From Nodosilinea sp. LEGE 06152 (GTDB lineage: Bacteria; Cyanobacteriota; Cyanobacteriia; Phormidesmidales; Phormidesmidaceae): a stretch of DNA of 64,000 nt. The position numbers and the translations under genes are program-made. The stretch covers positions 79,235 to 143,234 of the forward strand of contig NZ_JADEWR010000004.1 in assembly GCF_015207525.1 (NCBI RefSeq), read 5' to 3'. The notes under the pieces are model-generated. The model was not told the origin of the DNA and searched no databases. It saw nothing but the letters and a program-made list of their open reading frames with translations. Below, in pieces: positions 44,566-53,082 of the stretch (within the stretch, counting starts at the first letter, position 1; each line of letters opens with the position of its first letter).

Positions 44566-45258
44566 ATGACACCTGTTCATCTGCTCATCCCCGCCGCTGG
44601 CAGCGGTCGCCGCATGGGGGCCGATCGCAACAAGGTTTTGCTAGAGCTGCTGGGGCAACCCATTATCGCCTGGACGCTCCAGGCCGCTGACCAGGCCGAA
44701 GCCGTCGTTTGGATTGGGCTAATCTGTCAGGCGAGCGATCGCCCCGTCCTAGCCGCCATTGCTGAGGCGCTGCACCTGGCCAAACCCGTTCACCTGATTA
44801 CCGGCGGCGACACCCGGCAGCAGTCGGTCTACAACGGCCTGCAAAGCCTGCCAACCGAGGCCACTCGGGTCCTCATCCACGATGGTGCGCGCTGCCTGGC
44901 TACCTCAGACCTGTTCAACCGCTGTGCTGCGGCCCTAGACACTTGCCCTGGCCTGGTAGCGGCAGTGCCGGTCAAAGACACCATCAAAGTGGTCGACGCC
45001 GACCAGCGCATTGAGGCCACCCCCGATCGCCAGCGCCTCTGGGCTGCCCAAACCCCCCAGGGCTTTGATGTCGCCCTCCTTAAGCAGTGTCACCGCCAGG
45101 GCCTTGACCTGGGCTGGAGCGTCACCGACGATGCCGCTCTGTTTGAAAAGAGTGATCTGCCGGTGCAGGTGGTACCGGGCGAGGAAACCAACTTGAAAGT
45201 AACGACGCCTGTAGATCTGGCGATCGCAGAATTTATACTAAAGCAGCGCCTGGGCTAG
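44566..45258 (+). CDS. ispD: 2-C-methyl-D-erythritol 4-phosphate cytidylyltransferase
   Basis: 230-aa enzyme of the MEP isoprenoid pathway, joining CTP to methylerythritol phosphate. CTP-binding loop IPAAGSGRRMGADRNKVLLEL, LIHDGARCL, and the late TDDAALFEKSDLPVQVVPGEETNLKVTTPVDL are cut here to their key parts AAGSGRRMG, HDGARCL and PGEETNLKVTTPVDL. The length is normal. The final codons and stop lie inside a perfect 26-bp palindrome. Confidence 0.95.
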   Translation: MTPVHLLIPAAGSGRRMGADRNKVLLELLGQPIIAWTLQAADQAEAVVWIGLICQASDRPVLAAIAEALHLAKPVHLITGGDTRQQSVYNGLQSLPTEATRVLIHDGARCLATSDLFNRCAAALDTCPGLVAAVPVKDTIKVVDADQRIEATPDRQRLWAAQTPQGFDVALLKQCHRQGLDLGWSVTDDAALFEKSDLPVQVVPGEETNLKVTTPVDLAIAEFILKQRLG

Positions 45259-45269
45259 CCCAGGCGCTG
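45244..45269. terminator. 26-bp perfect palindrome over the ispD stop
   Basis: CAGCGCCTGGGC, then TA, then GCCCAGGCGCTG (45244-45269). It contains the ispD stop codon (45256-45258). On the minus side it is followed by TTTAGTATAAA, so it could stop psb30 transcripts; there is no T-run on the plus side. Confidence 0.7.
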
Positions 45270-45337
45270 CGGAAATAATGCTTTGAAAGCTGTAGCCGCT
45301 GATTCTTGGGTCATCAGCGGCGAGTTGACGGCAGCCC

Positions 45338-45469
45338 CTAGAGGTCGCCGCCGCGCAAAAATAGCAGAAACACAATCATCGGCCCGGCAATGACAATCAT
45401 GCCGAGCATAGTCAACTGGGCAATTAGCTCAAAGTTAATATTGCTCAAAAAACTGCTCAGAAAGCTCAT
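45338..45469 (-). CDS. psb30: Photosystem II protein Psb30 (Ycf12)
   Basis: 43-aa single-helix photosystem II subunit. The core INFELIAQLTMLGMIVIAGP and IVFLLFLRGGDL matches the Ycf12/Psb30 pattern (ExIAQL...GP...L..RxGxL). Start ATG 45469 is preceded by GGGAGGG. The frame extends upstream to 45550 but that part is not similar. The N-terminus is about 10 residues longer than in many homologues. It is convergent with ispD. Confidence 0.9.
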   Translation of the reverse strand: MSFLSSFLSNINFELIAQLTMLGMIVIAGPMIVFLLFLRGGDL

Positions 45470-45629
45470 GAAACCCTCCCAACACAAGGCGACTGGACTA
45501 GAATAAAGCTTGCTTTCGGAGCTTATTTTACCCGCTAATGCGGCACCCATTTTAGATAACTTAACAAAATTCTAAGGCAGCGCTGGCTGACCTGGGCAAA
45601 TTGGGCCAGAGAGGGCCAGAGGAGAACGA

Positions 45630-45986
45630 ATGGCCACCTGGCAATGTGTCAAATCCTGCGGAGCATGCTGCTTTCTAGCTCCCGATGAGCGTCCCGACCT
45701 AGAGTCGTACCTCGACCCCGACCAGCTAGCCTTATACATCAGCATGGTGGGCGCAGACGGCTGGTGCGTCCACTACGACAAGGGCGATCGCCTGTGCACC
45801 ATCTATCCCGATCGCCCTGACTTTTGCCGAGTCACCTTTAGCACCTTCGAAACCATGTTTGGCGTCGCCAGCGATGAGCTAGACGACTTCGCCATCGACT
45901 GCTGCCAAGAGCACATTGCCGATATCTACGGTGACGAGAGCCCTGAGATGGAGCGGTTTAACCAGGCGGTTGGGGTAGGTGAGTAG
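45630..45986 (+). CDS. YkgJ-family cysteine cluster protein
   Basis: 118-aa protein with the YkgJ/UPF0153 cysteine set: CVKSCGACC near the N-terminus, then GWCVHYDKGDRLCTIYPDRP and FCRV, plus a later CC pair. This family is thought to bind zinc or an iron-sulfur cluster; the function is not known. Start ATG 45630 is preceded by GGAGAA. It precedes the GDT1 pair on the same strand, separated by a G-rich repeat tract. Confidence 0.87.
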   Translation: MATWQCVKSCGACCFLAPDERPDLESYLDPDQLALYISMVGADGWCVHYDKGDRLCTIYPDRPDFCRVTFSTFETMFGVASDELDDFAIDCCQEHIADIYGDESPEMERFNQAVGVGE

Positions 45987-46050
45987 GTAAGTGGACGGGT
46001 GAATGGGTGGGCGAGTGGGTGGGTGGATGCGTGTATGGGTGGGTAAAGTG
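45971..46050. repeat. G-rich degenerate repeat with G-quadruplex motif
   Basis: About 80 bp of GGTGA/GGGTGG-type degenerate repeats beginning at the 3' end of the Cys-cluster gene. GGGTGGGCGAGTGGGTGGG at 46005-46023 is a textbook four-run G-quadruplex motif on the plus strand. A C-rich tract of the complementary kind lies at 46571-46633, so the first GDT1 gene is flanked by tracts in inverted orientation. Confidence 0.75.
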
Positions 46051-46166
46051 AAGGAAGGCCGCTTTGGTGGCTGCGGGTTGCAGTTTTGCGATCGCTTGCA
46101 GATAATGAAAGCATTATGAAATCATCCGGCGGCACTCATCGGGTCTGACCCTAGGGCTTACCTGGC

Positions 46167-46568
46167 TTGATCGAACCCGGCTCCATCGACGCTCTAACTG
46201 ACCTGCTGCTTATTTTTATTGTGTCTATCTCTAGCCCTGCTTCCCAGCCCACCACCGAGGCTAAGCCCGCTGCAGCTCTCAGTCGAGCCGCCTTCTGGCG
46301 AATTTTTAGCTCCACGTTTATCACGATTTTTTTGGCTGAGCTGGGCGACAAAACCCAGGTCACTACCCTGCTTATGAGCGCCCAATCTCAGGCTCCCCTG
46401 GTGGTCTTTTTGGGCGCTGGCACCGCCCTGGTCACCACCAGCTTGATCGGCGTGCTGCTGGGGCAGTGGTTAGCCCGCCGCGTGTCCCCCGCCACCCTCG
46501 ACACCGCCGCCGGAGCCATGCTGCTGGGCATCACCGTCTGGCTCCTCTGGGACATCGCCCACCTCTAG
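46167..46568 (+). CDS. Half-size TMEM165/GDT1 (UPF0016) family transporter, first subunit
   Basis: 133-aa membrane protein with one copy of the UPF0016 domain. The signature ExGDK(T/S) is present in FLAELGDKTQVTTLL. Three or four hydrophobic segments follow. UPF0016 proteins export Mn2+ or Ca2+/H+; full-length ones have two such domains. The N-terminus is uncertain: the frame starts at TTG 46167, and the first ~45 residues are not typical. A second half-size gene follows 65 bp downstream, so the two probably form a heteromer. Confidence 0.85.
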   Translation: MIEPGSIDALTDLLLIFIVSISSPASQPTTEAKPAAALSRAAFWRIFSSTFITIFLAELGDKTQVTTLLMSAQSQAPLVVFLGAGTALVTTSLIGVLLGQWLARRVSPATLDTAAGAMLLGITVWLLWDIAHL

Positions 46569-46570
46569 CC

Positions 46571-46633
46571 CCTCATCCACCCATCCACTCACCTGCCCGC
46601 CTACCCATCCACCCGCCCACCCACCTACTCCCT
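46571..46633. repeat. C-rich degenerate repeat between the two GDT1 genes
   Basis: 63 bp made of CCATCCACT/CCACCCGCC-type units. It is the strand-complement of the G-rich tract at 45971-46050, and related shorter tracts occur near 50-70 and 13905-13945. It fills the whole spacer between the half-size transporter genes. Confidence 0.7.
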
Positions 46634-46915
46634 ATGGACTGGAACCTCCTCGCTCTCAGCTTCACCGCCGTCTTCATCTCAGAGCTGGGGGATAAAAGTC
46701 AGCTGGCCGCGATCGCCCTCGGGGGCAGCTCCAGTTCTCCCCGCGCCGTGTTTTTGGGCACCGCTGCCGCCCTGCTGCTGGCCAGCCTGCTTGGGGTAAT
46801 CATTGGGGAAGGCAGCGCCCAGATATTGCCCGAGCGCCTGGTCAAGGCTGTCGCGGCAATCGGGTTTGCCCTGCTGGCCGTCAGACTGCTGTGGCCAGAA
46901 AAAAACGCCGACTAG
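46634..46915 (+). CDS. Half-size TMEM165/GDT1 (UPF0016) family transporter, second subunit
   Basis: 93-aa membrane protein with one UPF0016 domain. The signature is FISELGDKSQLAAIAL, and hydrophobic segments follow, ending with LLAVRLLWPEKNAD. The start ATG 46634 was chosen (DWNLLALSFTAVF); a longer frame from 46466 overlaps the first gene in another frame and is rejected. Together with the first subunit it has the two ExGDK motifs needed for one complete transporter, likely a manganese exporter. A family B element follows. Confidence 0.87.
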   Translation: MDWNLLALSFTAVFISELGDKSQLAAIALGGSSSSPRAVFLGTAAALLLASLLGVIIGEGSAQILPERLVKAVAAIGFALLAVRLLWPEKNAD

Positions 46916-46937
46916 ACTAGCTGAGTGCCCTAGGGGC

Positions 46938-47051
46938 TGTCATCAATTAACTGCTGGTGGCCCACAGCTTAGTAGTTGCAGCCCCTCGCCTGTTTTTTAG
47001 GTCGGGCGTGGCAATGCTGATGGGACAAGGATTGTAGCGAAATTAATGACA
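46938..47051. repeat. Family B element, copy 2, with terminal inverted repeats
   Basis: 114-bp element with ends TGTCATCAATT (46938-46948) and AATTAATGACA (47041-47051), one mismatch between them. It shares GGTCGGGCGTGGCAA (47000-47014) and many dispersed matches with copy 1 at 16506-16620, in the same orientation and also directly after a gene. Confidence 0.8.
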
Positions 47052-47073
47052 CGCTCTAAAACTTGAGCTGACT

Positions 47074-48060
47074 CTAAAACTTAATTTGATCGATTACGGC
47101 TCGCAGCGTCTGAGCCGAGTTCTGCACAAGCTCCTGTTCCTGCTGATTGAGCGACAGGTTAAGTCGACGGGTCACGCCCAAACGCCCTACCACGGCAGGC
47201 ACACTCAGGCACACATCGCTAACGCCAAAAATTTCGTCGGCAATACAGCTTACCGTCAGCACTCGGTTCTGGTCGCGAATAATCGACTGCACAATTTGGG
47301 TTACCGCCAGGCCCACGGCGTAGTTGGTGTAGCCCTTGCGCCGAATAATTTCGTAAGCCGCATTTTTCGTTTGCTGAAAGATCGCATCCATAGCCTCGCG
47401 CTCGTCGGCGGGCATGCCGTCATAGTAAAGCGGAGTACCGCAGACGTTGGCGTGGCTCCAAAACGGCACCTCACTGTCACCGTGCTCGCCAATAATGTAG
47501 GCGTGCAGGCTGCGCGGATCGATCCCCAACCGCCGGGATAGCAAGTAGCGAAACCGTCCCGTATCCAGCACGGTACCGGAGCCAAAAACTCGCGCCTTGG
47601 GCAATCCCGAGAGCTTCCAGGCCGCATAGGTGAGCACGTCTACGGGGTTAGACACCAGCAGCAAAATAGCGTCTGGGCAGTGGGCCACAATATCAGGGAT
47701 TAGTTTTTTGAGAAGTTCGACGTTTTTTTGCACCAGATCTAGCCGAGTTTCTCCATCCTTTTGAGGTGCCCCGGCGGTAATGATCACCACATCGGCCCCG
47801 GCTCCGTCAGCCATCGTACCCGCCGTAATAACCGTCGGTTCTATAAACGACATGCCCTGCTCTAGATCCATCACCTCGCCAATCAGTTTTTCCTGATTGA
47901 TGTCCACCAGCACCAGTTCGTCCAGCACGTTTTGAATCATCATGGCGTAGGCGCAGGCCAACCCCACCTGCCCCGCCCCCACAATTACCCCCTTTAGGGG
48001 CCGCAGCGGGTCAAGGCGCACATTGGGCAACGGATTGGTGGTAAAAAGGCTATCAAACAT
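47074..48060 (-). CDS. ldh: L-lactate dehydrogenase
   Basis: 328-aa NAD-dependent 2-hydroxyacid dehydrogenase reducing pyruvate to L-lactate. NAD motif [14 protein letters not shown]; the substrate loop [16 protein letters not shown] carries Gln at the specificity position, which favours lactate over malate (Arg). Catalytic His is in [16 protein letters not shown]. The length is normal. L-LDH is not found in all cyanobacteria and would serve fermentation in the dark. It is a single gene. Confidence 0.9.
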   Translation of the reverse strand: MFDSLFTTNPLPNVRLDPLRPLKGVIVGAGQVGLACAYAMMIQNVLDELVLVDINQEKLIGEVMDLEQGMSFIEPTVITAGTMADGAGADVVIITAGAPQKDGETRLDLVQKNVELLKKLIPDIVAHCPDAILLLVSNPVDVLTYAAWKLSGLPKARVFGSGTVLDTGRFRYLLSRRLGIDPRSLHAYIIGEHGDSEVPFWSHANVCGTPLYYDGMPADEREAMDAIFQQTKNAAYEIIRRKGYTNYAVGLAVTQIVQSIIRDQNRVLTVSCIADEIFGVSDVCLSVPAVVGRLGVTRRLNLSLNQQEQELVQNSAQTLRAVIDQIKF

Positions 48061-48250
48061 AGGACATCCTGGTCTACGGGGCCAATGCCTTTAATAAACC
48101 ACGACGCTTGCAGATTGTCCTGTAGTTGACACGTCAACCGGTGGCGCAAACCAAACTGGGGCTGAGAACGAGCTGGGCAAAAGGGGTTCGCGCACTTGGG
48201 TCAACAAGGTGGGGCCAACCAAAACAGTACAGCCCAACTCCTGGTTAATT

Positions 48251-49066
48251 TTAGGCCGGTAGGGACGGGGCAGCGGCGGCGATCGCCTGTCGGTTGGTCA
48301 CCATAGCCTCTAGCCGGGCCTGGAGATCTTTGGTCAACTGCTGCGCCCCAGCCTTGAGCGCCTCAGGAGAATCTTGCCCCTGGAGATAGCCCTGCACCAG
48401 CAGCGGTTCGCCAATGTGCACCTGGGCTGGGCAGCGCCAGCTTGGGTAGGCCTCGCCGTAGAAAATATCTACAGGCAGTACCTGCAACCCCAGGCCCGAT
48501 TTAGCGGCCTCGGCCTGCACCGCCAGCCGGGCTAGACCGGGCTTGAGGCCGTGAATGCGATCGTCGCGGCGAATGCCACCCTCGGGGTAGATCACCAGCA
48601 GTTCACCTTCCAGCAGCAGTTCAATGCCGTAGCGCAAGCTGGCGATCGTAGGCCGCCGCACATTGACCGCAAAGCCGCCCAACCGACGTATAAACCAGCC
48701 CTGCAATCCCTTGACCTCATCAGCGGTGACCATGAAGCGCAAATCCCGCCCGGTGACATGCCGCCCTGTGGCAAAGGGCAGCAGAATGGAGTCCCAACGG
48801 GCGCGGTGGGTGGGGGCCAAAATCACCGGGCCGCTGGTGGGCACCCGCTGCTCACCAGTAATAGTGATAGGGCCAAAGTAAGCAGGAACCACCAGATGCT
48901 GACCCAGAAAATAGGCCAGCGGGGTTAGCACGGGCGAACAGCGCGAGCGCACAGGTGCAACGGTCAAGGATTTGCCATCCGGGGCCGTTGCGCCCCCCTT
49001 CGACTCAGCAGCAGACGATTCAGAGAACTCAGACGATTTCATAGGAAGGTGAATTGCAGGAGCCAT
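48251..49066 (-). CDS. 1-acyl-sn-glycerol-3-phosphate acyltransferase (PlsC-like)
   Basis: 271-aa lysophosphatidic acid acyltransferase-like protein acting at the membrane. The HX4D motif is in PTHRARWDSILLPF, and the second motif is VIYPEGGIRRD, with Gly for the usual Thr of EGT. The N-terminal ~45 residues are low-complexity and Ser-rich. Cyanobacteria usually have several such enzymes; the acyl acceptor is inferred from the family. Confidence 0.85.
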   Translation of the reverse strand: MAPAIHLPMKSSEFSESSAAESKGGATAPDGKSLTVAPVRSRCSPVLTPLAYFLGQHLVVPAYFGPITITGEQRVPTSGPVILAPTHRARWDSILLPFATGRHVTGRDLRFMVTADEVKGLQGWFIRRLGGFAVNVRRPTIASLRYGIELLLEGELLVIYPEGGIRRDDRIHGLKPGLARLAVQAEAAKSGLGLQVLPVDIFYGEAYPSWRCPAQVHIGEPLLVQGYLQGQDSPEALKAGAQQLTKDLQARLEAMVTNRQAIAAAAPSLPA

Positions 49067-49239
49067 GATCAGCTAAATCCTATAGTGCCGATACCAGGCC
49101 TTCCCAGTATGCCCGTCTTGGTGGCCTCACAGCCTACAGGCGGCAACAAAAGGGGGCTGGCCCTGGTCTATAGCTCTACCCTATAGCCCTCGTCATCAAG
49201 CGCAACCCCGGCCATGACAGTTCAGCCGGTGTCATGGCG

Positions 49240-49764
49240 CTATGGCGAGAGGGTTTTGCGGCGGTGCGCCTGACGACGCTGCTGAAACCACCGCTGCAGT
49301 TGCTCCCGGCAGGGGTCGGCTAGAATGCCGGTTACCACCGCCAGCCGATGGTTTGAAGAGGGGGCATCGGGCAGGTTGAGCACCGAGCGCACCGCTCCAG
49401 ATTTGGGGTCGGCAGTACCGTACACCAGTAGCCCTAGGCGGCTCAAAATGATCGCCCCAGCGCACATGGGGCATGGCTCTAGGGTGACGTAGAGCGTGCA
49501 GTCGTTGAGATGCCAGTTGCCCAACTGGCGGGCTGCCTCTCGCAGGGCCAGCACCTCGGCGTGGGCGGTGGGGTCTTGATCCTGCTCCCGGCGATTACCG
49601 GCCTCAGCCAGCACTACATCACCAGGACCAACCACGACGGCACCCACCGGCACGTCGCCTGCGATCCCCGCCAAGTCCGCCAGTTCTAGCGCCCGCAGCA
49701 TCCAGCGGCGGTGGCGCAGATCTGACTCATTCTGCTGGTCAACGGGCGGAATGTCGTAGGGCAT
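49240..49764 (-). CDS. tadA: tRNA-specific adenosine deaminase TadA-like
   Basis: 174-aa zinc deaminase. Zinc motif 1 is HAEVLALREAAR with His68 and the proton-shuttling Glu70; motif 2 is PCPMCAGAI with Cys98 and Cys101. The surrounding GDVPVGAVVV and RLGLLVYGTADPKSGAV are TadA-typical. It edits A34 to inosine in tRNA-Arg(ACG). A guanine-deaminase-like activity cannot be fully excluded. A 12-bp inverted repeat lies just upstream (49778-49836). Confidence 0.9.
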   Translation of the reverse strand: MPYDIPPVDQQNESDLRHRRWMLRALELADLAGIAGDVPVGAVVVGPGDVVLAEAGNRREQDQDPTAHAEVLALREAARQLGNWHLNDCTLYVTLEPCPMCAGAIILSRLGLLVYGTADPKSGAVRSVLNLPDAPSSNHRLAVVTGILADPCREQLQRWFQQRRQAHRRKTLSP

Positions 49765-49777
49765 AGCGGGTCATAGT

Positions 49778-49836
49778 TTTGTGGGGTAGCCGTCCCGGCT
49801 GTCCAGTCAAGACAGGCAGGATGTCTACCCCACAAA
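49778..49836. repeat. 12-bp inverted repeat upstream of tadA
   Basis: TTTGTGGGGTAG (49778-49789) and CTACCCCACAAA (49825-49836) are perfect complements with a 35-nt spacer. The element could be a terminator/stem or a small mobile remnant. Confidence 0.65.
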
Positions 49837-49965
49837 GCCTACAGAGATTTTGGCGACTCCGCTGTTGAAAATTCACGCAAAATTTTGCTCAGGCTCGGAA
49901 ATATAGGCGACTGAAGAAGTCATCGTCAGCCCAAGAGGCTCGTTGTCTGCCCTGCCAGCGTCGGA

Positions 49966-50277
49966 CTAGATGTAGGCCGAGATGTCTTCACCGCACTCGT
50001 CGGCCAGGTAGCACAGGGCCCGAAACCGCAGCTCGACCAGTTCGTTGTAGAGGGGGTTGAGCTTGCACAGGGGCGGAATGTGGGCAACGGAGCGACCGCA
50101 CAGAACAATATCGCGTTCAAAGGGGCACTGGGCTGGGATGAGTTCGGCTACCTTGCGGGCCCGGCGGGGCGTCTCAACTCGCAGGTGGCTGACCCACTGA
50201 CGTACCGGCCGAAACAGGTCTAGGGCGCGGCCTGCAGCGTGTAGCCCGTGATTGAAAGTAGATATGAAGCGTTTCAT
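49966..50277 (-). CDS. Mo-dependent nitrogenase C-terminal-like domain protein
   Basis: 103-aa protein of the cyanobacterial Mo-dependent nitrogenase C-terminus-like family (PF06967 type). Signature stretch IPAQCPFERDI, HIPPLCKLNPLYNELVELRF and ALCYLADECGEDISAYI. Despite the name, members occur in many cyanobacteria, including ones that do not fix nitrogen, and the role is unknown. The start ATG 50277 is preceded by GAGAGG. An inverted repeat lies upstream at 50328-50363. Confidence 0.85.
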   Translation of the reverse strand: MKRFISTFNHGLHAAGRALDLFRPVRQWVSHLRVETPRRARKVAELIPAQCPFERDIVLCGRSVAHIPPLCKLNPLYNELVELRFRALCYLADECGEDISAYI

Positions 50278-50778
50278 GGTTAAACCTCTCGCAAGTCCAA
50301 CAGTTGAGACTGTCTGAGAAAGCATCGAGTATTGAGCTGGACTTGACATAAAAACTCAATACTTGACTAGAGGAACATAGATACAACAGACCTTGGTTAA
50401 GCCTTTTGCTTAAGCTAAAGAATTCCCTCAAACATCGGGTAAAGCATCAGCAAAGCTCGGTTGTTTTCAACTGAAGCTCCGGTAAAGAGAAGCTTCAACA
50501 GACCAAGATTAAATTCCGGAAAGATTGGTAATACATAGGTTGTAGAGCATTCGAAGCTTTGCTTGGTGCGTTCCTCTTGGCGCTATTTTCAAGTAGTTTT
50601 ACTGATCTGATCTGTAGTTAATTATTTCAAACAGGTCTGTTTTTTTGAGTGAAAGCCATGACACTTTTGCAACCGGGTAAAAGCACCTGATAGTATTGCG
50701 TCAGAAGTCGGTCTTTTTGTATAGAACGCTACTCAGTCTGATACCATCAGCGGTGACTGAGTTGATGGCACTAAAACA
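50278..50778. promoter_or_regulatory. Divergent spacer with inverted repeats
   Basis: 501-bp AT-richer spacer between divergent genes, with no gene. It holds a perfect 9-bp inverted repeat AGTATTGAG (50328-50336) and CTCAATACT (50355-50363) ~50 bp upstream of the minus-strand gene, and ACTCAGTC...TGACTGAGT (about 50730-50762) just before the plus-strand gene. These may be operators. Confidence 0.5.
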
Positions 50779-51048
50779 ATGGCAAAGTATGTGATGTGGG
50801 GCACCTACTGCGAGAACGTGCTCGAACAGCGCGCCCCCTACCGAGCAGAGCATTTGCAGGGGTTACAGCAGCAAAAAGACAGCGGGGTGCTGGTCGCCCT
50901 TGGCCCCACCTTTGACAACACCAAAGTCTTTGGCATCTACGAGGCCGAGAGCGAAGCGGCGGTACGGCAGCTCGTAGAGAGCGACCCCTACTGGAAAAAC
51001 GGCATTTGGACAGGCTACGAAGTCTACGCCTGGAACCAGGTGTTTTGA
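50779..51048 (+). CDS. YciI family protein
   Basis: 89-aa ferredoxin-like-fold protein of the YciI/muconolactone-isomerase-like type. The N-terminus AKYVMWGTYCENVLEQRAPY and LVALGPTFDNTKVFGIYEA, then SEAAVRQLVESDPYWKNGIW, fit the family, which includes a His/Asp pair; here an obvious active His is in AEHLQGL. The role is unknown. Start ATG 50779. A RodZ-like gene follows after 118 bp. Confidence 0.85.
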   Translation: MAKYVMWGTYCENVLEQRAPYRAEHLQGLQQQKDSGVLVALGPTFDNTKVFGIYEAESEAAVRQLVESDPYWKNGIWTGYEVYAWNQVF

Positions 51049-51166
51049 GGGAAACAGAGGTTTTCAAGCCGCCCAGCTACGCTGGCGACCATTTCCCATT
51101 AGAATAGCTTCGTTCGGGTCCGTTGCCCAGGGCATAGTTCCCGATGGCCTAGTTCAGTGAGGTGCC

Positions 51167-52111
51167 GTGGCTAAATTAGCTCCTACCCAAATCGAGCAAC
51201 TCCAGAGCATCGGGGCGTACCTGCGCCAGGTGCGACAAGAGCAGGGGTTGTCTATTGACATGCTGGCCAACCAGATTTTCATTCGCCCAGCCCTACTGCA
51301 GGCGTTGGAGTCGGGGCAAGACGCTGCACTACCTGAACCAGTCTTTATTCAGGGGTTTATTCGTCGCTACGCCGAAGCCCTGGGGTTAGATGGCCAAACC
51401 ATTTCTAAAGAGTTTCGGGTAACACCTGTTAATGTGGTGCCCACCCCAGAGCTACTCGAACCGGCCCATAGCAACGGTGCCGTCAAACAACCCGAGCTTC
51501 AGCCACCACCTCAGCCCGAGCTGCGCCCTAGCACAGGGTTTAGGGAGAATGCTTCTCTCGCTTCTGAGGAGCGTTCGTCACAGCGATCGCCGCTGCCGCT
51601 GCTGCTAGGCCTAGGGGCGCTGGCGGTAGTTCTGGGCCTGGGGGCCTGGGGCCTGTTTGGTCGCAGTAGCGTGACCTCCCAAGCCAACAACAGCAATTTG
51701 GGGGCTGAACCTGCGACCGATGCACCTGCTCCCACCGCTGATGCCCCCGCCCTCAGTGCTGGTGCTGGCGGTACAGATACTGATGCGGCTGGTTCGTCTG
51801 ACCCCTCAGAGACCTCAGACGATAGCCCCAGCGCTGCTCTGGAGGCCCCCGTGGTGGTGAGCGCTAACCTGAGCGATCGCGCCTGGCTGAGCGTGGTGGC
51901 CGACGGCAGAAACGTCTACGAGGGTATTGCCGAGAGCGGTTTTGAGGAAACCTGGACCGCCCAAACTAGCCTGGTCTTTAGAACCGGCAACGCGGGTGGG
52001 GTAGAGCTGTCGGTCAATGGCGATCGGGCGGTGGTATTGGGCAATTCTGGAGTGGTTAGAACCCTAACCCTAACCCCCGATTCTGACCTGGAGACGGTTC
52101 AGTCACCCTAA
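51167..52111 (+). CDS. RodZ-like helix-turn-helix membrane protein
   Basis: 314-aa protein. An N-terminal Xre-type HTH (LRQVRQEQGLSIDMLANQIF) is followed by a disordered linker, one membrane helix (LLLGLGALAVVLGLGAWGLF, about residues 144-163), a Thr/Ala/Asp-rich linker and a C-terminal DUF4115-like beta domain (LSDRAWLSVVADGRNVYEGI). This layout is that of RodZ, a morphogen that ties MreB to the wall machinery. The start is GTG 51167. tatC follows after 85 bp on the same strand. Confidence 0.85.
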   Translation: MAKLAPTQIEQLQSIGAYLRQVRQEQGLSIDMLANQIFIRPALLQALESGQDAALPEPVFIQGFIRRYAEALGLDGQTISKEFRVTPVNVVPTPELLEPAHSNGAVKQPELQPPPQPELRPSTGFRENASLASEERSSQRSPLPLLLGLGALAVVLGLGAWGLFGRSSVTSQANNSNLGAEPATDAPAPTADAPALSAGAGGTDTDAAGSSDPSETSDDSPSAALEAPVVVSANLSDRAWLSVVADGRNVYEGIAESGFEETWTAQTSLVFRTGNAGGVELSVNGDRAVVLGNSGVVRTLTLTPDSDLETVQSP

Positions 52112-52196
52112 GTATTGCTTTAGCCCTCAGCCCGAATACCTCTAAATTATGGGCCTACAATAGAAGCGACCCTCCTACTGTTCACCCGCCCGACCT

Positions 52197-52985
52197 ATGA
52201 CACCGCCTACCGAGCTTGACACCACCGCGACCCAACCGGCTCCCGGTGCCGCTGCCAACCCGGCGGTTGACCTCGACGAGGTACCCTACGATGTCGAGAT
52301 GTCGCTGTTTGACCATTTGGAAGAACTGCGGCTGCGCATTTTTTACAGCCTGATTGCGGTGGTGCTGGCCATTGTGGCCTGCTTTTGGCAGGTGAAGCCC
52401 ATTGTGGCCCTGCTGGAGGTACCAGCTCAAGGAGTCAAATTTTTGCAGCTCTCACCGGGGGAGTACTTTTTTGTCTCGTTTAAGGTGGCAGGCTATAGCG
52501 GACTAGTGGCAGCCAGTCCGTTTATTCTCTACCAGATAGTCATGTTTGTGCTGCCGGGGCTAACTCGGCGCGAGCGGCGGCTGATCGGGCCGTTGGTGCT
52601 GGGTTCTAGCGTGCTATTTTTTGCGGGGCTGCTGTTTGCCTACGTGGCCCTGATTCCGGCAGCGCTCAATTTTTTCATCAGCTACGGGGCCGATGTGGTC
52701 GAGCAGCTGTGGTCAATCGATCGCTACTTTGAGTTTGTGCTGCTGCTGCTGTTTAGTACTGGGCTAGCCTTTCAAATTCCGATTTTGCAGATGCTGCTGG
52801 GGCTGCTGGGCATTGTCAACTCTGAGCAGATGGTGAAGGGCTGGCGCTACGTGCTGCTGGGGGCGGCGGTGCTGGGGGCGGTGCTGACCCCTTCTACCGA
52901 TCCGGTTACTCAAAGCCTGCTGGCGGGGGCGGTACTGTTTCTCTACTTTGGCGGCATTGGTCTGGTCAAGGCGATCGGCCGATAG
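52197..52985 (+). CDS. tatC: Sec-independent protein translocase TatC
   Basis: 262-aa TatC, the six-span core receptor of the twin-arginine translocase. The cytoplasmic N-terminal motif [17 protein letters not shown] is diagnostic, followed by [18 protein letters not shown] and [14 protein letters not shown], with further helices to the end. The ~40-residue N-terminal tail is acidic. The length is normal. No tatA is adjacent. Confidence 0.96.
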   Translation: MTPPTELDTTATQPAPGAAANPAVDLDEVPYDVEMSLFDHLEELRLRIFYSLIAVVLAIVACFWQVKPIVALLEVPAQGVKFLQLSPGEYFFVSFKVAGYSGLVAASPFILYQIVMFVLPGLTRRERRLIGPLVLGSSVLFFAGLLFAYVALIPAALNFFISYGADVVEQLWSIDRYFEFVLLLLFSTGLAFQIPILQMLLGLLGIVNSEQMVKGWRYVLLGAAVLGAVLTPSTDPVTQSLLAGAVLFLYFGGIGLVKAIGR

Positions 52986-53082
52986 GGTTAAAGCGAGAGC
53001 AAAAACAAGCGTCAGAGTGGGGTTTGGGCTGCAACCAGGTGCTTGCAGCCCAAACCTGTGGATCTCGACCATTACAGTAGCT

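Noticed and set aside
50373..50384. Second LexA-like site (GAACATAGATAC)
   Set aside because: On the complementary strand it reads GTATCTATGTTC, which breaks the invariant GTAC half of the cyanobacterial SOS box.
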